This document shows positions 1 to 12,001 of a DNA stretch of 64,000 nucleotides, piece after piece (the stretch's first letter is position 1; every line of letters starts with the position of its first letter). Origin of the DNA: Symsagittifera roscoffensis (taxonomy: Eukaryota > Xenacoelomorpha > Acoela > Convolutidae). The stretch spans positions 65,090,471 to 65,154,470 of the forward strand of contig NC_087063.1 of assembly GCF_963678635.1 (NCBI RefSeq), given 5' to 3'. The notes under the pieces were generated by a model, which was not told the DNA's origin, ran no database searches, and saw only the letters and a list, made by a program, of their open reading frames with translations. The position numbers and the translations under genes are program-made.

Positions 1-1271
1 TGTATTTTGAAATGACTTAGAAAATTTACCTATTAGGCTTTATTAACTTTGTTAGATTCAAACTCAAACACAATAGTTTGACATTTGAGAGGTAATGAAG
101 AGCAACAAGAAGCCTAAGAAGGAAAAATTTTGATAAACTGTTTCTTAAAAATTGAGCTAAATATCTTTTGCAGTTAAGCCAAAAACTGAATTTTGAGAAA
201 TAAAGCAACTAATTTTATCTAAGTGTTGAATATTTTTTCTTTAATTCAATGCTTTTTCACTGAAAAGAACAAAAACCGTTTTGTTTTTCACATTTTCGAT
301 TTAACAATTTGAAAAACTCGTATTATATTTGTAATTTCAACCACCTCTCAACATAAGAATTTTTTATGAACAAAAAAACTATCTCTCAACAAGAACTCAA
401 TTGTTGGTTTCTGTTTGAGCGTTATCAATGGTTTGAAAAAAGCGTTTTTTTTCTTCCAATTTGAATGGGATGGAGAAAAAACGCAATGATTGCAAGAAAA
501 ACCAGACAAACAGGAGATTGAAAAAAGCGTCCTTTTTTGTACTATAAACACAGATGATGTCGTCTCGCTTTTTATCTTTTGTCTGCAGTTTAAAAGCTTT
601 GTAGTTCTGTTTTTGTTTGTGTTGAACTAAGTTATAATAACGTCCTTTAACTTTTTTTTGTAATCAAATAATGATTGATAAAATTTGTTTCAAATTCCAA
701 ATCTAATTTGCAATTTGCAGAAGACTTTGCTTTATTCCTAATTTTGAAACGGACGATTGAAGTTGCTGAAATTTTTGAAGAATTGTAAGATAAACGAGTG
801 GCAGCACTCAAATTTTAATGAAAGTCTTCAACATTTTCTTAGCGAGAGTAGTTTGATTTGACTAATTGGATGTAGAGTCTTCCAAAAACAGGAAATTTTG
901 TAAGTTCCATTTTTTGTAGTGAAAATACGTATTTGGGGTGTGTATGTTTTTGGTGATAAAAAAGCGGAAGTATGAAACTTCATAAATCAAAGCTTCCAGA
1001 AAAAAATGAAGTTGCCACCAAAAAGAGCTAAAATGACTGATGTTACTTAACTGCGTGTTATTTGTACAATTTGCAAAGAAAAGTCAAAGTGGTTTCACCT
1101 AGCATTATTAGAGAACTTGGATTGTTGCAAACCAGCTATGGAAAAAATTTTTAAATCTGTGGATGTTTGATAATATGCTATCATTATCTTTCGAACCACT
1201 TCATGCAGTCCCAAAAAATACAAAAGCATAACCTATCGGTTGTGCGGATGGCATAGAATAGTTTTGATAGC
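1..1271. repeat. 1.27-kb direct repeat, copy 1 (left end cut by window)
   Basis: This block recurs at 2412-3675 with an offset of 2404 bp and only a handful of differences (a 7-nt indel near position 13, single changes such as near 622 and 1141). The match stops abruptly after 1271, where copy 1 continues CAAACTTTCC and copy 2 continues GGACTATAGC. Open frames inside are short and duplicated, and I see no coding signal. The segment around 990-1005 resembles, in reverse complement, the GGAAGCTTTGATTTAT box of the composite repeats at 4789 and 6988. This ties the block to the same repeat family. Confidence 0.9.
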
Positions 1272-2411
1272 AAACTTTCCTATATACCTACATACAAACA
1301 TACGCGAAAAAAACTTTTTCGAAATTCCAAAAACAAAATCTTAAAGTTCGATTTGTTGGTGAAAGTGTTGGTGTTTATAAAAACAAAAACATAATGAAAA
1401 CCTTACAGAGTATCTGAATCCAATGTACGCTTGTAACAATAATCAATTAATAAATTGAGAAAATAGGCCATTTTACCTTTATACATCTTCTGGCCATATG
1501 TTGAGTTGAAAAACCTATTTTAATTGAAAACAGTTGTTGTCACATAATGAAGTATGATAATGGCATTCAGTGGAAAAATTGTAGCAAACCCACTGCAGCT
1601 AAAAATCTCCAACAAAACTGGCAGCTTTATCTTCAAAAAATGAACGAGTGACTGGTTGAATGGCTGGGGGTTGGAATTATGGACGAACCTATAGCTAGAT
1701 CTACCGACGGATCGATTGCTGTATGAACAGATGGAACGATGAACGGCCGGTTGAATCAAAAGCTGATTGGATACCTAGATAGCCAGAAGGCAGGATTGAT
1801 CAGACTGAAGGCTAGTCGGTTGTTACATAGCTAATGGCTGGATGGATGCATGGGCAAAAGTTGGAAGAAGGATTGCTTGATGACGAAAGCAAAATTTTGA
1901 TGGATTGATAATTTGCTGGATGGACAATGAATGGCTGAAAAGTTTCCTATTGCCATAACCTTGATAAACCTAGCTCGAAAAACGCAACAAAATAGAAGTG
2001 TTACTGGCAATTGAGCAAACCAAAAAAACATTCATTATCTAATCAGCGAGAAATGGTTGGCACAAAAAAAGCTCTGAACACTTGTCATATAAAACAACTG
2101 GTTCAAAAGAAATTTTTAAAATTTTTCGAAAAATTGACAAACTACTGATGGAAGTATTTCGTTTGTTTGTTGTCAATTTATTGTGGTGGCATGTGTTTTT
2201 AAAAACACGTTTAGTTGTTTTAAGACAAAAAGTGGTTTCGTTTTTAAAAATCAGCACAAAAACCAAATACACTCAAAAATTGAATCAGAGCAAATTGGAA
2301 AATTTCAGATTGAATATTTGGACAAACTCGACGTTTTTGAATTTAAAAAAGTAATCATTTAATGTTTTAGATAAACTTCAAATTCATCTTTGTGATAGCA
2401 ATTGATTCTCT
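1272..2411 (-). repeat. Core between the 1.27-kb repeats; reverse-oriented CCATCC-family repeat
   Basis: This stretch holds no convincing gene. Positions about 1560-1910 read on the minus strand match the CCATCC-rich block and the following GCAGTGGGTT / GCAATGCCAT box found on the plus strand at 5600-5880 and 9230-9490. About 1280-1310 resembles, reversed, the GTATGTAGGTA segment near 6040. On the minus strand the order CCATCC block, box, GTATGTAGGTA, then the GGAAGCTTTGATTTAT box repeats the order of the downstream composite units. It is therefore another member in opposite orientation. The part from 2040 to 2411 is AT-rich and unassigned. Confidence 0.7.
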
Positions 2412-3675
2412 TGTATTTTGAAAGAAAATTTACCTATTAGGCTTTATTAACTTTGTTAGATTCAAACTCAAACACAATAGTTTGACATTTGAGAGGTAAT
2501 GAAGAGCAACAAGAAGCCTAAGAAGGAAAAATTTTGATAAACTGTTTCTTAAAAATTGAGCTAAATATCTTTTGCAGTTAAGCCAAAAACTGAATTTTGA
2601 GAAATAAAGCAACTAATTTTATCTAAGTGTTGAATATTTTTTCTTTAATTCAATGCTTTTTCACTGAAAAGAACAAAAACCGTTTTGTTTTTCACATTTT
2701 CGATTTAACAATTTGAAAAACTCGTATTATATTTGTAATTTCAACCACCTCTCAACATAAGAATTTTTTATGAACAAAAAAACTATCTCTCAACAAGAAC
2801 TCAATTGTTGGTTTCTGTTTGAGCGTTATCAATGGTTTGAAAAAAGCGTTTTTTTTCTTCCAATTTGAATGGGATGGAGAAAAAACGCAATGATTGCAAG
2901 AAAAACCAGACAAACAGGAGATTGAAAAAAGCGTCCTTTTTTGTACTATAAACACAGATGATGTCGTCTCGCTTTTTATCTTTTGTCTGCAGTTTAAAAG
3001 CTTTGTAGTTCTGTTTTTGTTTGTTTTGAACTAAGTTATAATAACGTCCTTTAACTTTTTTTTGTAATCAAATAATGATTGATAAAATTTGTTTCAAATT
3101 CCAAATCTAATTTGCAATTTGCAGAAGACTTTGCTTTATTCCTAATTTTGAAACGGACGATTGAAGTTGCTGAAATTTTTGAAGAATTGTAAGATAAACG
3201 AGTGGCAGCACTCAAATTTTAATGAAAGTCTTCAACATTTTCTTAGCGAGAGTAGTTTGATTTGACTAATTGGATGTAGAGTCTTCCAAAAACAGGAAAT
3301 TTTGTAAGTTCCATTTTTTGTAGTGAAAATACGTATTTGGGGTGTGTATGTTTTTGGTGATAAAAAAGCGGAAGTATGAAACTTCATAAATCAAAGCTTC
3401 CAGAAAAAAATGAAGTTGCCACCAAAAAGAGCTAAAATGACTGATGTTACTTAACTGCGTGTTATTTGTACAATTTGCAAAGAAAAGTCAAAGTGGTTTC
3501 ACCTAGCATTATTAGAGAACTTGGATTGTTGCAAACCAGCTATGCAAAAAATTTTTAAATCTGTGGATGTTTGATAATATGCTATCATTATCTTTCGAAC
3601 CACTTCATGCAGTCCCAAAAAATACAAAAGCATAACCTATCGGTTGTGCGGATGGCATAGAATAGTTTTGATAGC
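2412..3675. repeat. 1.27-kb direct repeat, copy 2
   Basis: Near-identical to 1-1271. The high identity implies a recent duplication or gene conversion. The right end sits at GATAGC, immediately before sequence not found at the end of copy 1. Terminal TG...CA ends, a primer-binding site and a polypurine tract are not apparent, so I do not call these LTRs. Confidence 0.9.
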
Positions 3676-3984
3676 GGACTATAGCTATGCCGGCGTTAAA
3701 AGTTGAAATGTTCCTTGGGAACGCCTCTCGCTTGTGCAGTCGATGTGGTCAAGTTTTCATTTCCATGAGCATAAAACTTTTTCAGGTGGTTTGATTTCAA
3801 TTTAAAACAAACAAGTTTAAAGGAAAAACTATGCAATTGTTTCTTATTAGAATTGATTGATCAAGATAATGGCAACATGCGTTCCATGAAAACTGATTTC
3901 TTTTTCCTACAAGCGTTTTTGCCCCGTAAAACTTCTTTTAGAAAACGCTTCAGCGGGTAAACAATAATCCAGGAAAAATGAAGG

Positions 3985-4090
3985 AAATGTCAGAATTCAA
4001 GGAACGAGTGTTATCACTAGTTTAATCAGACAATTACAAAAAAAACCATTGCAAAATTTTGCAAAATTGCTTGCATTTTTTTGCTGAGAA
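3985..4090 (+). pseudogene. Possible degenerate Tc1/mariner-like HTH fragment
   Basis: A stretch starting near an ATG at about 3985 reads as a short helix-turn-helix-like segment (SEFKERVLSL before a stop, then a shifted frame). The box GTGTTATCACT is shared with about 4980-4990, and a related TTATTATCACTCA stretch lies at about 7190. There the continuing frame reads FALQKAGK and FALQQAG...RQIAK respectively. This is reminiscent of the N-terminal DNA-binding domain of Tc1-type transposases. It is short and broken, so the family call is inference. Confidence 0.3.
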
Positions 4091-4117
4091 GCGTAGCTAA
4101 ACCAAACGGTCATTTTT

Positions 4118-4470
4118 TTGTGTTTTGCAGGAATGTATATGGTTTCAGCAAACACGGATAGCGTAATGTGCTACTCATTTGATAAGTATCAGGTTGATAC
4201 AATTGAAAGTTCAGCCATACCAAGTATGCCAGCGGGGGGCGTTCCCGAGAGCGTAATATTGAGTAACAGCGGAAAAACTATTATCCGCATAACCAAACAA
4301 TCGTGCCGCTGTGTTTTGTGAATTGTTACATGAAAAAATTTCGCAAGCACGGATAGTGCAAAAACAGAACTCAGCAGATTTAGAATTACTCATTTGATAA
4401 TTGTGAATCTTTTAAGGAAGAAAGCTCAACCATACCAACTATACTAGCGGGAGCCGATGTGACAAGTAAG
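4118..4470 (+). repeat. Exon-like segment duplicated ~195 bp apart
   Basis: A short open frame runs to 4321 after a TTTTGCAG acceptor-like site at about 4123-4130. The segment 4143-4245 (box CACGGATAG, CTCATTTGATAA, CATACCAA, then AGCGGG) recurs in diverged form at about 4338-4460 with the same order of boxes. The second copy has stops. I do not recognise the peptide. It could be a duplicated exon of a dead gene or part of a mobile element. Confidence 0.4.
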
Positions 4471-5214
4471 CCGGGCAGATCTGTTATTCCCTGAACAAGA
4501 AAATGTATGCTATCCGAATAGCCGAAAGGCCATGCCATTCTGTTTCATGGGATTTTGTATGAAATGGTTCGGAAAAAGAAACGGTTCGGGAAATTAGCAC
4601 AAATCCTCAGGCTTGAAACTTTTTTGTTGGGTTGGGTTGCATATATCTGAGTTTTATAAGGAAGCTAGATAGAAACTAAAAAAGATTTCGTTTTATGTAG
4701 ATTGTACAATTGAGACTCATTTACAAAAAATCGGTACTTCTAGCAGTTTTTTCAATTGGTGCAAAACTTCTACTTTTTTGGAAGCTTTGATTTATACGAA
4801 ATCAAATCCCAACTTTTTCAGCTGCTATCTCACTTAAACTTGCACACCGTATAAAAGTATTTTTACTACTAATAAAAACTTTTACAATCTGACGGTACAC
4901 CAAAACAACCAAACCAAGTTACCTCGGACAAAATTTACCCATTAGCGAAAAAACGTGAAAAAATACAAGTGAAAGTTGAGTGTTATCACTCATTTTGCCT
5001 TACAAAAAGCTGGCAAATTTTGGCAAAAAGCTGGCATAACAAAACAAACAATTGAAGGCATACCAAATGTTTCTAAAATATTTCAAGAATTTCTTTCCTT
5101 AATCAAAATTTTTGACATAAACAAGGTCGTCCTGGGGTTCTAAATGGGCTTTTCGTCCTGAGGTTCCAAATGAGTTCTACAAGAAAAATGCCTGGCGAGA
5201 GGAAAGCATCATAG

Positions 5215-5810
5215 ACTATTCTAGTATAAAACTGACCCATCCAGTCGTTGTTCCAGATATCTGACCAGCTATCCTTACATCCCTCAAGCTTTTTGACAAT
5301 CTGTTTTAGGACACTATGAAACCATAAAACAAGCCATCAAGCAATTAACCTAACCATTCTGCCATCGACCGATCATCCCTGCCACCCAACCATCCATACA
5401 TCTAACAATCCAGCATTTTATCCAACTGCTTATCCGTCTTTTCATTCCATCTATTGTCCATCCAGCCAGTTATCTTACCAAACATAATTTTAACCAAACT
5501 TTCATCCTATAATCTAGCCAATCATCGGTCCTTTCAACCATCCAGCTAACCCACCATCCAGCAAGCCCTCCATCCATTAGGCCCTCCTTCTAGGCTACCT
5601 ATGCTATCTAGTTATCTATGCATCTAACCTTCCTTTCAACTGTTAAGCCCCTCAGCCAACGATCCATCCAATCAGCTTTTGATCCAACCGGCCGTTCACT
5701 GTTCATTTTATTCATACAGCAATCGATCCGTCAGTACATCAAACTGTCCTTCGTTCCATCTTTCCAACCAACCAACCAACCGTTCATCCTTTCAATTTTT
5801 TTTTGAGGAA
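5215..5810 (+). repeat. Degenerate CCATCC/CCAACC-rich block
   Basis: Pyrimidine-rich, 3-4-nt-periodic sequence made of CATCCATC, CCAACCAACC and GATCCATCC variants. Homologous to about 8390-9400 (plus) and about 1650-1910 (minus), including the shared string AATCAGCTTTTGATCCAACC. It reads as decayed microsatellite embedded in a mobile or tandem unit. Confidence 0.8.
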
Positions 5811-6059
5811 AAAGGTGTCAGCTTTCCACAGCAGCTTTAGCTGCGGTGGGTTCGCAAAAACTTTTGTACGCAATGCCATGCAATGATCAAAATACATTAT
5901 GCTAAAACACTCTCATATGAAATTTCCTTCTGTTATCTGAAATTGCAGCCAAAAAATTTAGCAAGTTTTGAACCGAATTGGCTGATTTTCTGAAACTATA
6001 GATCCTTAATCATAAAAAACAAAAAAAATCGTGTATGCTTGTATGTAGGTACAAAACAA

Positions 6060-6950
6060 AAAAAAACAAGAGAAGGTAAGGTAGAGAATGAGAAAGCAAG
6101 TAAACAGTGGTTATAGATAAAAAAAGATTTTAATGTTAAGTAAAGTAAAATTAAGAAAAAAAATTAAAATTAGGCAAAAAAAGTAAAAAAAAATGCAAGT
6201 AAGTAGAGGTAGAAAAAAAAATGAAAGCTAAGATAAAGTAAAGTACAGAAAAAAGTGGTTAAGTAATAAAGTAATTAAAAGCAGAAATAATCCATCTAAA
6301 TTATTTTAGACATAACTATTAAGTGAGTAAGTTAGTCAGTAAGTAAGTAGGCAACTAAGTAAGTAAGTATGTAAGTAAGTAAGTCAGTAAGTAAGTAAGG
6401 AAGTAATTACTAAGTAACTAACTAAGTAAAAAAGTAAGTAAGTAAGAAAGTAAGTAAGTACCTAAGTAAGTAGGTAGGTATGTAAGGAAGTAACTAAGAA
6501 AATAAATAAAAAGGGTGAGTAAATATATAAGTAAATAAGTAAGTATATAATTAAGTTAGAAAGCTGAATTAAGCTAAGCTAAACTAAACTAAGTTAAAGT
6601 AAAATGCAGGTAAAGTAAAGTGTAGGTTTATGAAGTAAAGCGTAAGTAAAAAAAAGTAAGTTATTGTCAAACAAACTAGAAAAAAAAGAGAAAACAAATT
6701 GTGTAATTAAAAAATTCTATAGCATGTTGTTTGTCGGTATGGATACTTTTTTTATAAATTTAAGTAAGCGAGTAAAGAAGTCAGAAATAAAAATCATAAG
6801 CAAAAAAAAGGTGAGTAAGTAAATAAGTTAGTAATTAAGTAAGTAAGTTAAGGAGTAAATAGGTAAATCAATAAGTAAGTAAGTAATTGAATAACCGAAT
6901 GAGTAAGTAAGTAGGCAAGCAATTAACTAGGTAAGCAAGTAGGTAATTTG
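6060..6950 (+). repeat. GTAA-type degenerate microsatellite
   Basis: Dense GTAAGTAAGTAAG runs mixed with AAGTAAAGT and AGTTAAG variants, most regular at about 6310-6490 and 6810-6940. A short remnant of the same tract occurs in unit 2 near 9785-9810. Purely repetitive; no gene. Confidence 0.9.
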
Positions 6951-6954
6951 GTAC

Positions 6955-9900
6955 AGAAATTCTTTCGGTGAAAAGCTTCTACTAATTTGGAAGCTTTGAT
7001 TTATACAAAATCAACTCACAATATTTGTCCGCTGCTACCTCTTTTAAAAATGCTCACGAAAAAAAACATACTTTGCTTAGAAAGATTTACTCTTAAAAAG
7101 TGATTGTATATCAAAACAACCAAACCAAGTTACCTCGAACAAAATTCATCCAGCAAAAAAATTGTCGAATAACAGCAGGTAAAACTTGATTATTATCACT
7201 CAATTTGCCTTACAACAAGCTGGCCATTGTTGTCGCCAGATAGCAAAATAAACATTGTAAGGCATGCCTACAACAAATGTTTTTAAAAGTTTTCTGAAAT
7301 TTTATTCTTCAGTCAGAGTTTTTGCCAAAAACAAAACGTCCTGAACTTCCGTTTGATTTTTACGTCTCAAGGTTCCAAATGAGTTTTACAAGCATTTTTA
7401 TGTTTTTTCTCCATTCAATTGAAAAAAGACTATTATTCATTAGTTGATCTCGCTTGAAACAAAAAATCAAACTGTTTTTTCTTGTTAAAACATAATTTTT
7501 TTTCATATATTTACAAAAAATTATGTAAAATGATTAGTTGAGGTTACAAAATTTTCAATCAAAACTATTAAAAGAAAACGTTGTTTTGTTTTTAACGAAA
7601 AGACTTAAGGTTGACAAAAAAGTGGCCACAATTTTGATTGAAATGTTTGCTTTAAGATCAGTGCGCGATTCGGCTGCAAAAGATACCTATGTTGACTTTT
7701 TCAGAAGTAAAATGTCAAAAGTTTTACGCCTAATCAAACTTGTTATTCTTCTACTTTACCTCTTAAATGTCAATTATTTAGTTTGAACTAATTTATAACA
7801 AAAAGTTTAAAGCCTAGAAGTTAAGTTTTTCAAGTGCTTTCAAAAATTTTTAGAGAATCAGTTGATATCTTAGTGGTAAAACGTATAGTTCATATAAAAA
7901 TTAATTGGTTAGTTTTTTTAACAGCAAATAACATCGAATTTTTTCTTAAAACTCAGAAGGAAATTTTCCATATTGTCTGATTAAATTACTGAACGTACTT
8001 GATTACTGCTCTCATCCGTAAAAGAAAACTAAATTGTGTCCTAAAAGACCTCCACGTGTTACTAAAAGGACACATGTCACCGTATATCTTTTGATTAAAA
8101 AAAACAACCTAATTCGATCAAAACTTTCTTCGTTTTTCAATGTCATTTTTATATGATAACCACGTTTTGTATGACAAATGATTGAAAGTTTGATCTGCAA
8201 ACTATTGTTTGCTTGTTAGACAATTAATGTTTTCGTTGCTTTGTTTAATTGCCCATATCAATTATTTTGGCATGTTTGTGCTATCTTTATAAAGGCATTA
8301 CGAGTTGTTTGCTTGTTTAGCTATATCGTATACAGCAATGCCCGAAGAGAAGAAAGCAGCATAGGCTACTGTAATAAAAAATTTATCCATCCACTCGTTG
8401 TTCCAGATATCTGACCAGCTATCCTTACTTCCTCAAGCCTTTTTGTCAATCCTTGAAAACATTCATCTGTTTACCCGTTCAAGCTTTTTTTCAACTAGTA
8501 ATCTATCTATCAAGCAATCTTTCCAACCAGCCAGGTATCCATTGCGTCACCCAACGAGCCCTTAACTCATCCATCCATCAATGGTTCCAGCATCAAACTA
8601 TGTACTCATGGTTCATCCTTTCAGCCACCCAAACGTCTAGTCGTCCATCAACCAGTCCATCCACCCTCAGAGATGTCTAATCAAGCGGTCATTCATCCAA
8701 GCGGGATCAACCTTTCCCTTCATCTAACTAATCAGCCAGACATCCATCCATTAATTGATGTTAACAGTCCATCTATGAAACCAGCTATCAATCCATCAAA
8801 CATCTCTCTAAGAAAACCAGACTCGCAGTCATCCATATCCTAAATAATCTATCGCTCTAGCTATCCAAAAAAAGTTCAGCCGTCGGTCAGTTTCCGTCCA
8901 CCAAGCTACCCATTCGTTGAGACACTATTAAAACAAAATATTCCATCATTTATTTACCTGGCCATTATGCCATGCACCGATCATCCCTGCCACTCAACCA
9001 TACAACCATCCGTTCATCTATCAATCCAGCAATTTATCCAACTGTCTATCCGTCTTCTCATTCCATCTATTGTTATTCCAGCCAGTTATCTTACCAAACA
9101 TGATTTCAACCAAATTTATATCCTGTAATCTATCCAACCATCGATCCATTCAACCATTTAGCTAACCCACCATCCAGCAAACGATTCATCCATTAGGCCA
9201 TCCTTCTAGGCTGTCTATGCTATCTAAGTATCTAACCTTCCATTCAAGTCTTCGGCCCATCAGCCATCGATCCATCCAATCAGCTTTTGATCCAACCGGC
9301 CATTCATCGTTCCATTTATCCTTACAGCGATTGATCCGTCAGTACATACAACTGTCCGACCTTCCATCTTTCCAACCAACCAACGGTTCAACATTTCAAG
9401 TTTTTTCATTGAAGAAAAAGATGTTTTTTAAAGCAGCCTTAGCTGCAGTGGGTTCGCTAAAATTTTTGTACGCAATGCCATGCAATGATCAAAATACCTT
9501 ATGCGATAACAAACACTCTCATATGAAATTTAGTTCGATTATCTGAATTTGTAGCCAAAAAACATAGCAAGTCTTGAACCGAATTGGCTGATTTTCTAAA
9601 TTTATGAATCCTTTATCATTAAAACCGTGCTTTGGATTCAGATAAACTGCGTGGTTTTAATTATCTTTTTGTTACTATAAGTACTAAAATTCTTATACTT
9701 TTACCATTTATCGATTGATCGGATGGTGTCTTAGCATGTTTGTATGTATATACAGAAGAAGTTATACAAAAAAGATAAGACAGAGAATGAGTAAATAAGT
9801 AAGTAAGTACTGATAAATAAAAGAAGATTTTACTATTGAAGTTAAGAAAAGTCAAGAAAAAAATTATTATTAGGCGAAAAAAAATGTAAGTATCAACAAT
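6955..9900 (+). repeat. Composite repeat unit 2
   Basis: It repeats the block order of unit 1: GGAAGCTTTGATTTAT (6988), CAAAACAACCAAACCAAGTT (about 7112), TCACTCAATTTGCCTTACAA (about 7196), GGTTCCAAATGAGTTTTACA (about 7371), then after an insertion CCAGATATCTGACCAGCTAT (about 8402), the CCATCC block and the GCAATGCCATGCAATGATC box (about 9472). Divergence from unit 1 is substantial but boxes of 15-20 nt are preserved. Confidence 0.75.
7396..8335. mobile_element. ~940-bp insertion in composite unit 2
   Basis: Unit 1 passes directly from the GAGTTCTACAAG box to AATGCC...GAGGAAAGCATC (about 5170-5210). In unit 2 the equivalent boxes at 7390 and 8338 are separated by about 940 bp with no counterpart in unit 1. 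The extra DNA is AT-rich, with an 82-codon plus-strand open frame (7538-7786) and a 62-codon minus-strand one (8012-8200). Neither is recognised. An insertion in unit 2, or a deletion in unit 1, fits equally well. Confidence 0.45.
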
Positions 9901-11742
9901 TGCGCTATCAACGATTGAATCTCTTCAGATGACTTTTAATAAATTTCTTCCAAACGCTGAATCTCCGCTGCCAGAGAAGAATATACTGCAAATCACTGCA
10001 AAGGAGACATAACAGACAATCCTTGACTTATTTCATAATACCGAGCAACTTACCTTGAAAACAGAACCTTGGATACATCAGTTCTCATGTTTTGCTTAGT
10101 TACATTAAGAAGTACTGTGCTCAGACACACAAAGCAAAAAAAAGTTTAATGGTGCAAGAAATGTGAACTTTGCCTAGAATCGCCTGAGCATGTCGCGTCC
10201 CGAGTCGAGATTTTTCACCTAATTTGAAGCAAGATTTGAGCGGTTTGAGCAGTTTTTTAGACGATTGCGCTCAAAATCTTGTTTCAAAATGAGCGGTTTT
10301 TGAACGGTTTATCTAAAAAAACCGCTCAAAAACTAATAAAAGAAACGTGCAGGGGTACTTGAGGGGGTAAAAATATACTACATTCACTAGAATTTCTCGG
10401 CAAAGTCAAAGGGATACCTGTATATAAAGAGAGTAAGAAGTCACTACCGAAGTTTTTTTGTCAATTCAATTAGCAACCTCTAATAAGGTTCAAAAACTGG
10501 TGGAGTATTGAAACAAATATTTTGAGATGACGTTTTCGGTTCTTTTTTTTCTGTTACTTTTGTTAAATTGTTTTGGTTTGAACCAGTTAAATAGTAATTA
10601 AGTCACTAAAGTGCTCGTTTCAAGGCAAAGCCCTAAATGATCCAACCAATTTTTGATGTATCTGGAGTGATATTGCCTTGAAAAAAGGGGATTTTTTTAA
10701 AATTGTTCAAAACCTTCAGTTTTTGAACAATTTCAGTTTTTTTTTGTTTTTAAAAATCATCCGTGAAAATCAACCACGCCCTTTGTAACGCAGAAAATGA
10801 TACTTCGATAGAACAAATTATTTCACACACGCTAACTCATCAAAGAAACGTGGTAATATATGGAAATATGTCCCGATGTACTTTACATTGGGTGTAGGGC
10901 GAGTATTTGAAAGAAAAACAGTCAAAAATTAGCTAATAACTTAAAAATTAGTTAACGACTTTCATTCTTTTTGAAATAGTTCGAGCTAAACTTACAATTG
11001 TGGCAATTTTTTCAAATAGAAAATCAGTTGCAACTCAATGAATTTTACTGGAGGTAGAGCTGAATCACAGTTTCTGTTTTATCATTTGATTATGATTTAC
11101 AAAACCCATTTGCTCCGAGATAAACAAGCTTTCAATTTTCATTCACAAATATGTAAGTTGGTTTTACAAATTTTTGAGTTAATAGTTTTTTGGTTTCGTG
11201 TCAAAAAATAAATTAAAAATTTCCATTTGGAGTGCACTTCGAAATGAAGACTCGCTGGCTTTCAAAAACATAATTTTTCTCAGTGAGAAACGGATCTGGG
11301 AGTGTTTTGAAAGAGGAGGGATTAAAAAAGTTCAAAAACATGTCAATTTTTCTTTTTTAGATCAATCAAATTAAATAACCGAGCTTCTCAAAACACTATG
11401 AAGATCTTATTTTTCCGGCCTGCTCTCCCTCCCTGAAAGTTAGAGTCGGTTGCGCAAAAATGGATGATGCAAAATAATTTCAGAGGGGAAATCCTATGGG
11501 TAGTCAATGGGTCGAATCACTAAGAGAGGGGTGTTACCTTCCCTAAGTACTACCCTGCTCTCAGTTGTTGTAAGAATTTGAGTGCCTCGTGACTGCTTTT
11601 ATAGCTACAATTTATTTCCAAAATTCGCCAATAAAAAAAACACATTGAAACATATCTTGAAAGCAAATGTCTTAATTATGTATGTCTTTCACCTAAAAGA
11701 TAGTAAAGCAAAAGGATATCTCTTTGTTAGGCGAATTAAAAA
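9901..11742. other. Intergenic, no gene seen
   Basis: AT-rich sequence with no open frame of note. Around 10220-10330 short runs of GAGCGGTTT and its complement AAACCGCTC alternate in both orientations, giving a weak foldback. 10690-10750 holds poly-T and TTTTGAACAATTT repeats. No RNA gene or further repeat was recognised. Confidence 0.5.
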
Positions 11743-12001
11743 GAGACGGGTCTGATCCAGACAGTAAACTGAATAACAAGCCGAATAACTAAAATGAAAG
11801 CTTTCTGGCGGTAAATGAATAATTATTCCACAAATTGCTTGCCCTTACAACGAACGAGAATATGTTTAACTGATGTAACAAATTGTGATTCAATGATCGG
11901 CTAATAAGTTTCTCCTATTTGGGTGCCTTGAACCTGCTTTGTTCGCTTTACTGTCTCTCATGATTGTTTATTTAATTCATTGTCTTGATCAGACCCGTCT
12001 C
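11743..12001. mobile_element. MITE-like element with ~35-bp inverted ends
   Basis: The left end GAGACGGGTCTGATC and its right-hand complement GATCAGACCCGTCTC face each other 259 bp apart. The match continues imperfectly inward (CAGACAGTAAACTGAATAA against the complement of TTTAATTCATTGTCTT). There is no coding capacity between the ends. This is the usual form of a short non-autonomous DNA transposon; a target-site duplication is not clear. Confidence 0.65.

Larger units (their letters stand above)
4730..6950 (+). repeat. Composite repeat unit 1
   Basis: The order of blocks is: GGAAGCTTTGATTTAT box (4789), an ATCACTCATTTTGCCTTACAA region (about 4985), GGTTCCAAATGAGTT (about 5163), a CCATCC-rich block (about 5215-5800), a GCAATGCCATGCAATGATC box (about 5870), GTATGTAGGTA, then a GTAA-rich tract. 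The same order recurs from 6955, so this is a ~2.2-kb unit that was tandemly duplicated and has since diverged. Open frames over the CCATCC block are low-complexity artefacts. Confidence 0.75.

Noticed and set aside
1-3675. 1.27-kb repeats as LTRs of a retrotransposon
   Set aside because: No TG...CA edges, primer-binding site, polypurine tract or gag/pol sequence in the core.
5618-5806. Open frame as a gene (also 8453-8680 and 9217-9546)
   Set aside because: They are translations of CCATCC-type low-complexity repeats, recurring with the repeat and without conserved substitutions.
6060-6950. CRISPR-like or regulatory array suggested by regular GTAAG repeats
   Set aside because: Units are 4 nt and continuous with no unique spacers; it is a degenerate microsatellite.
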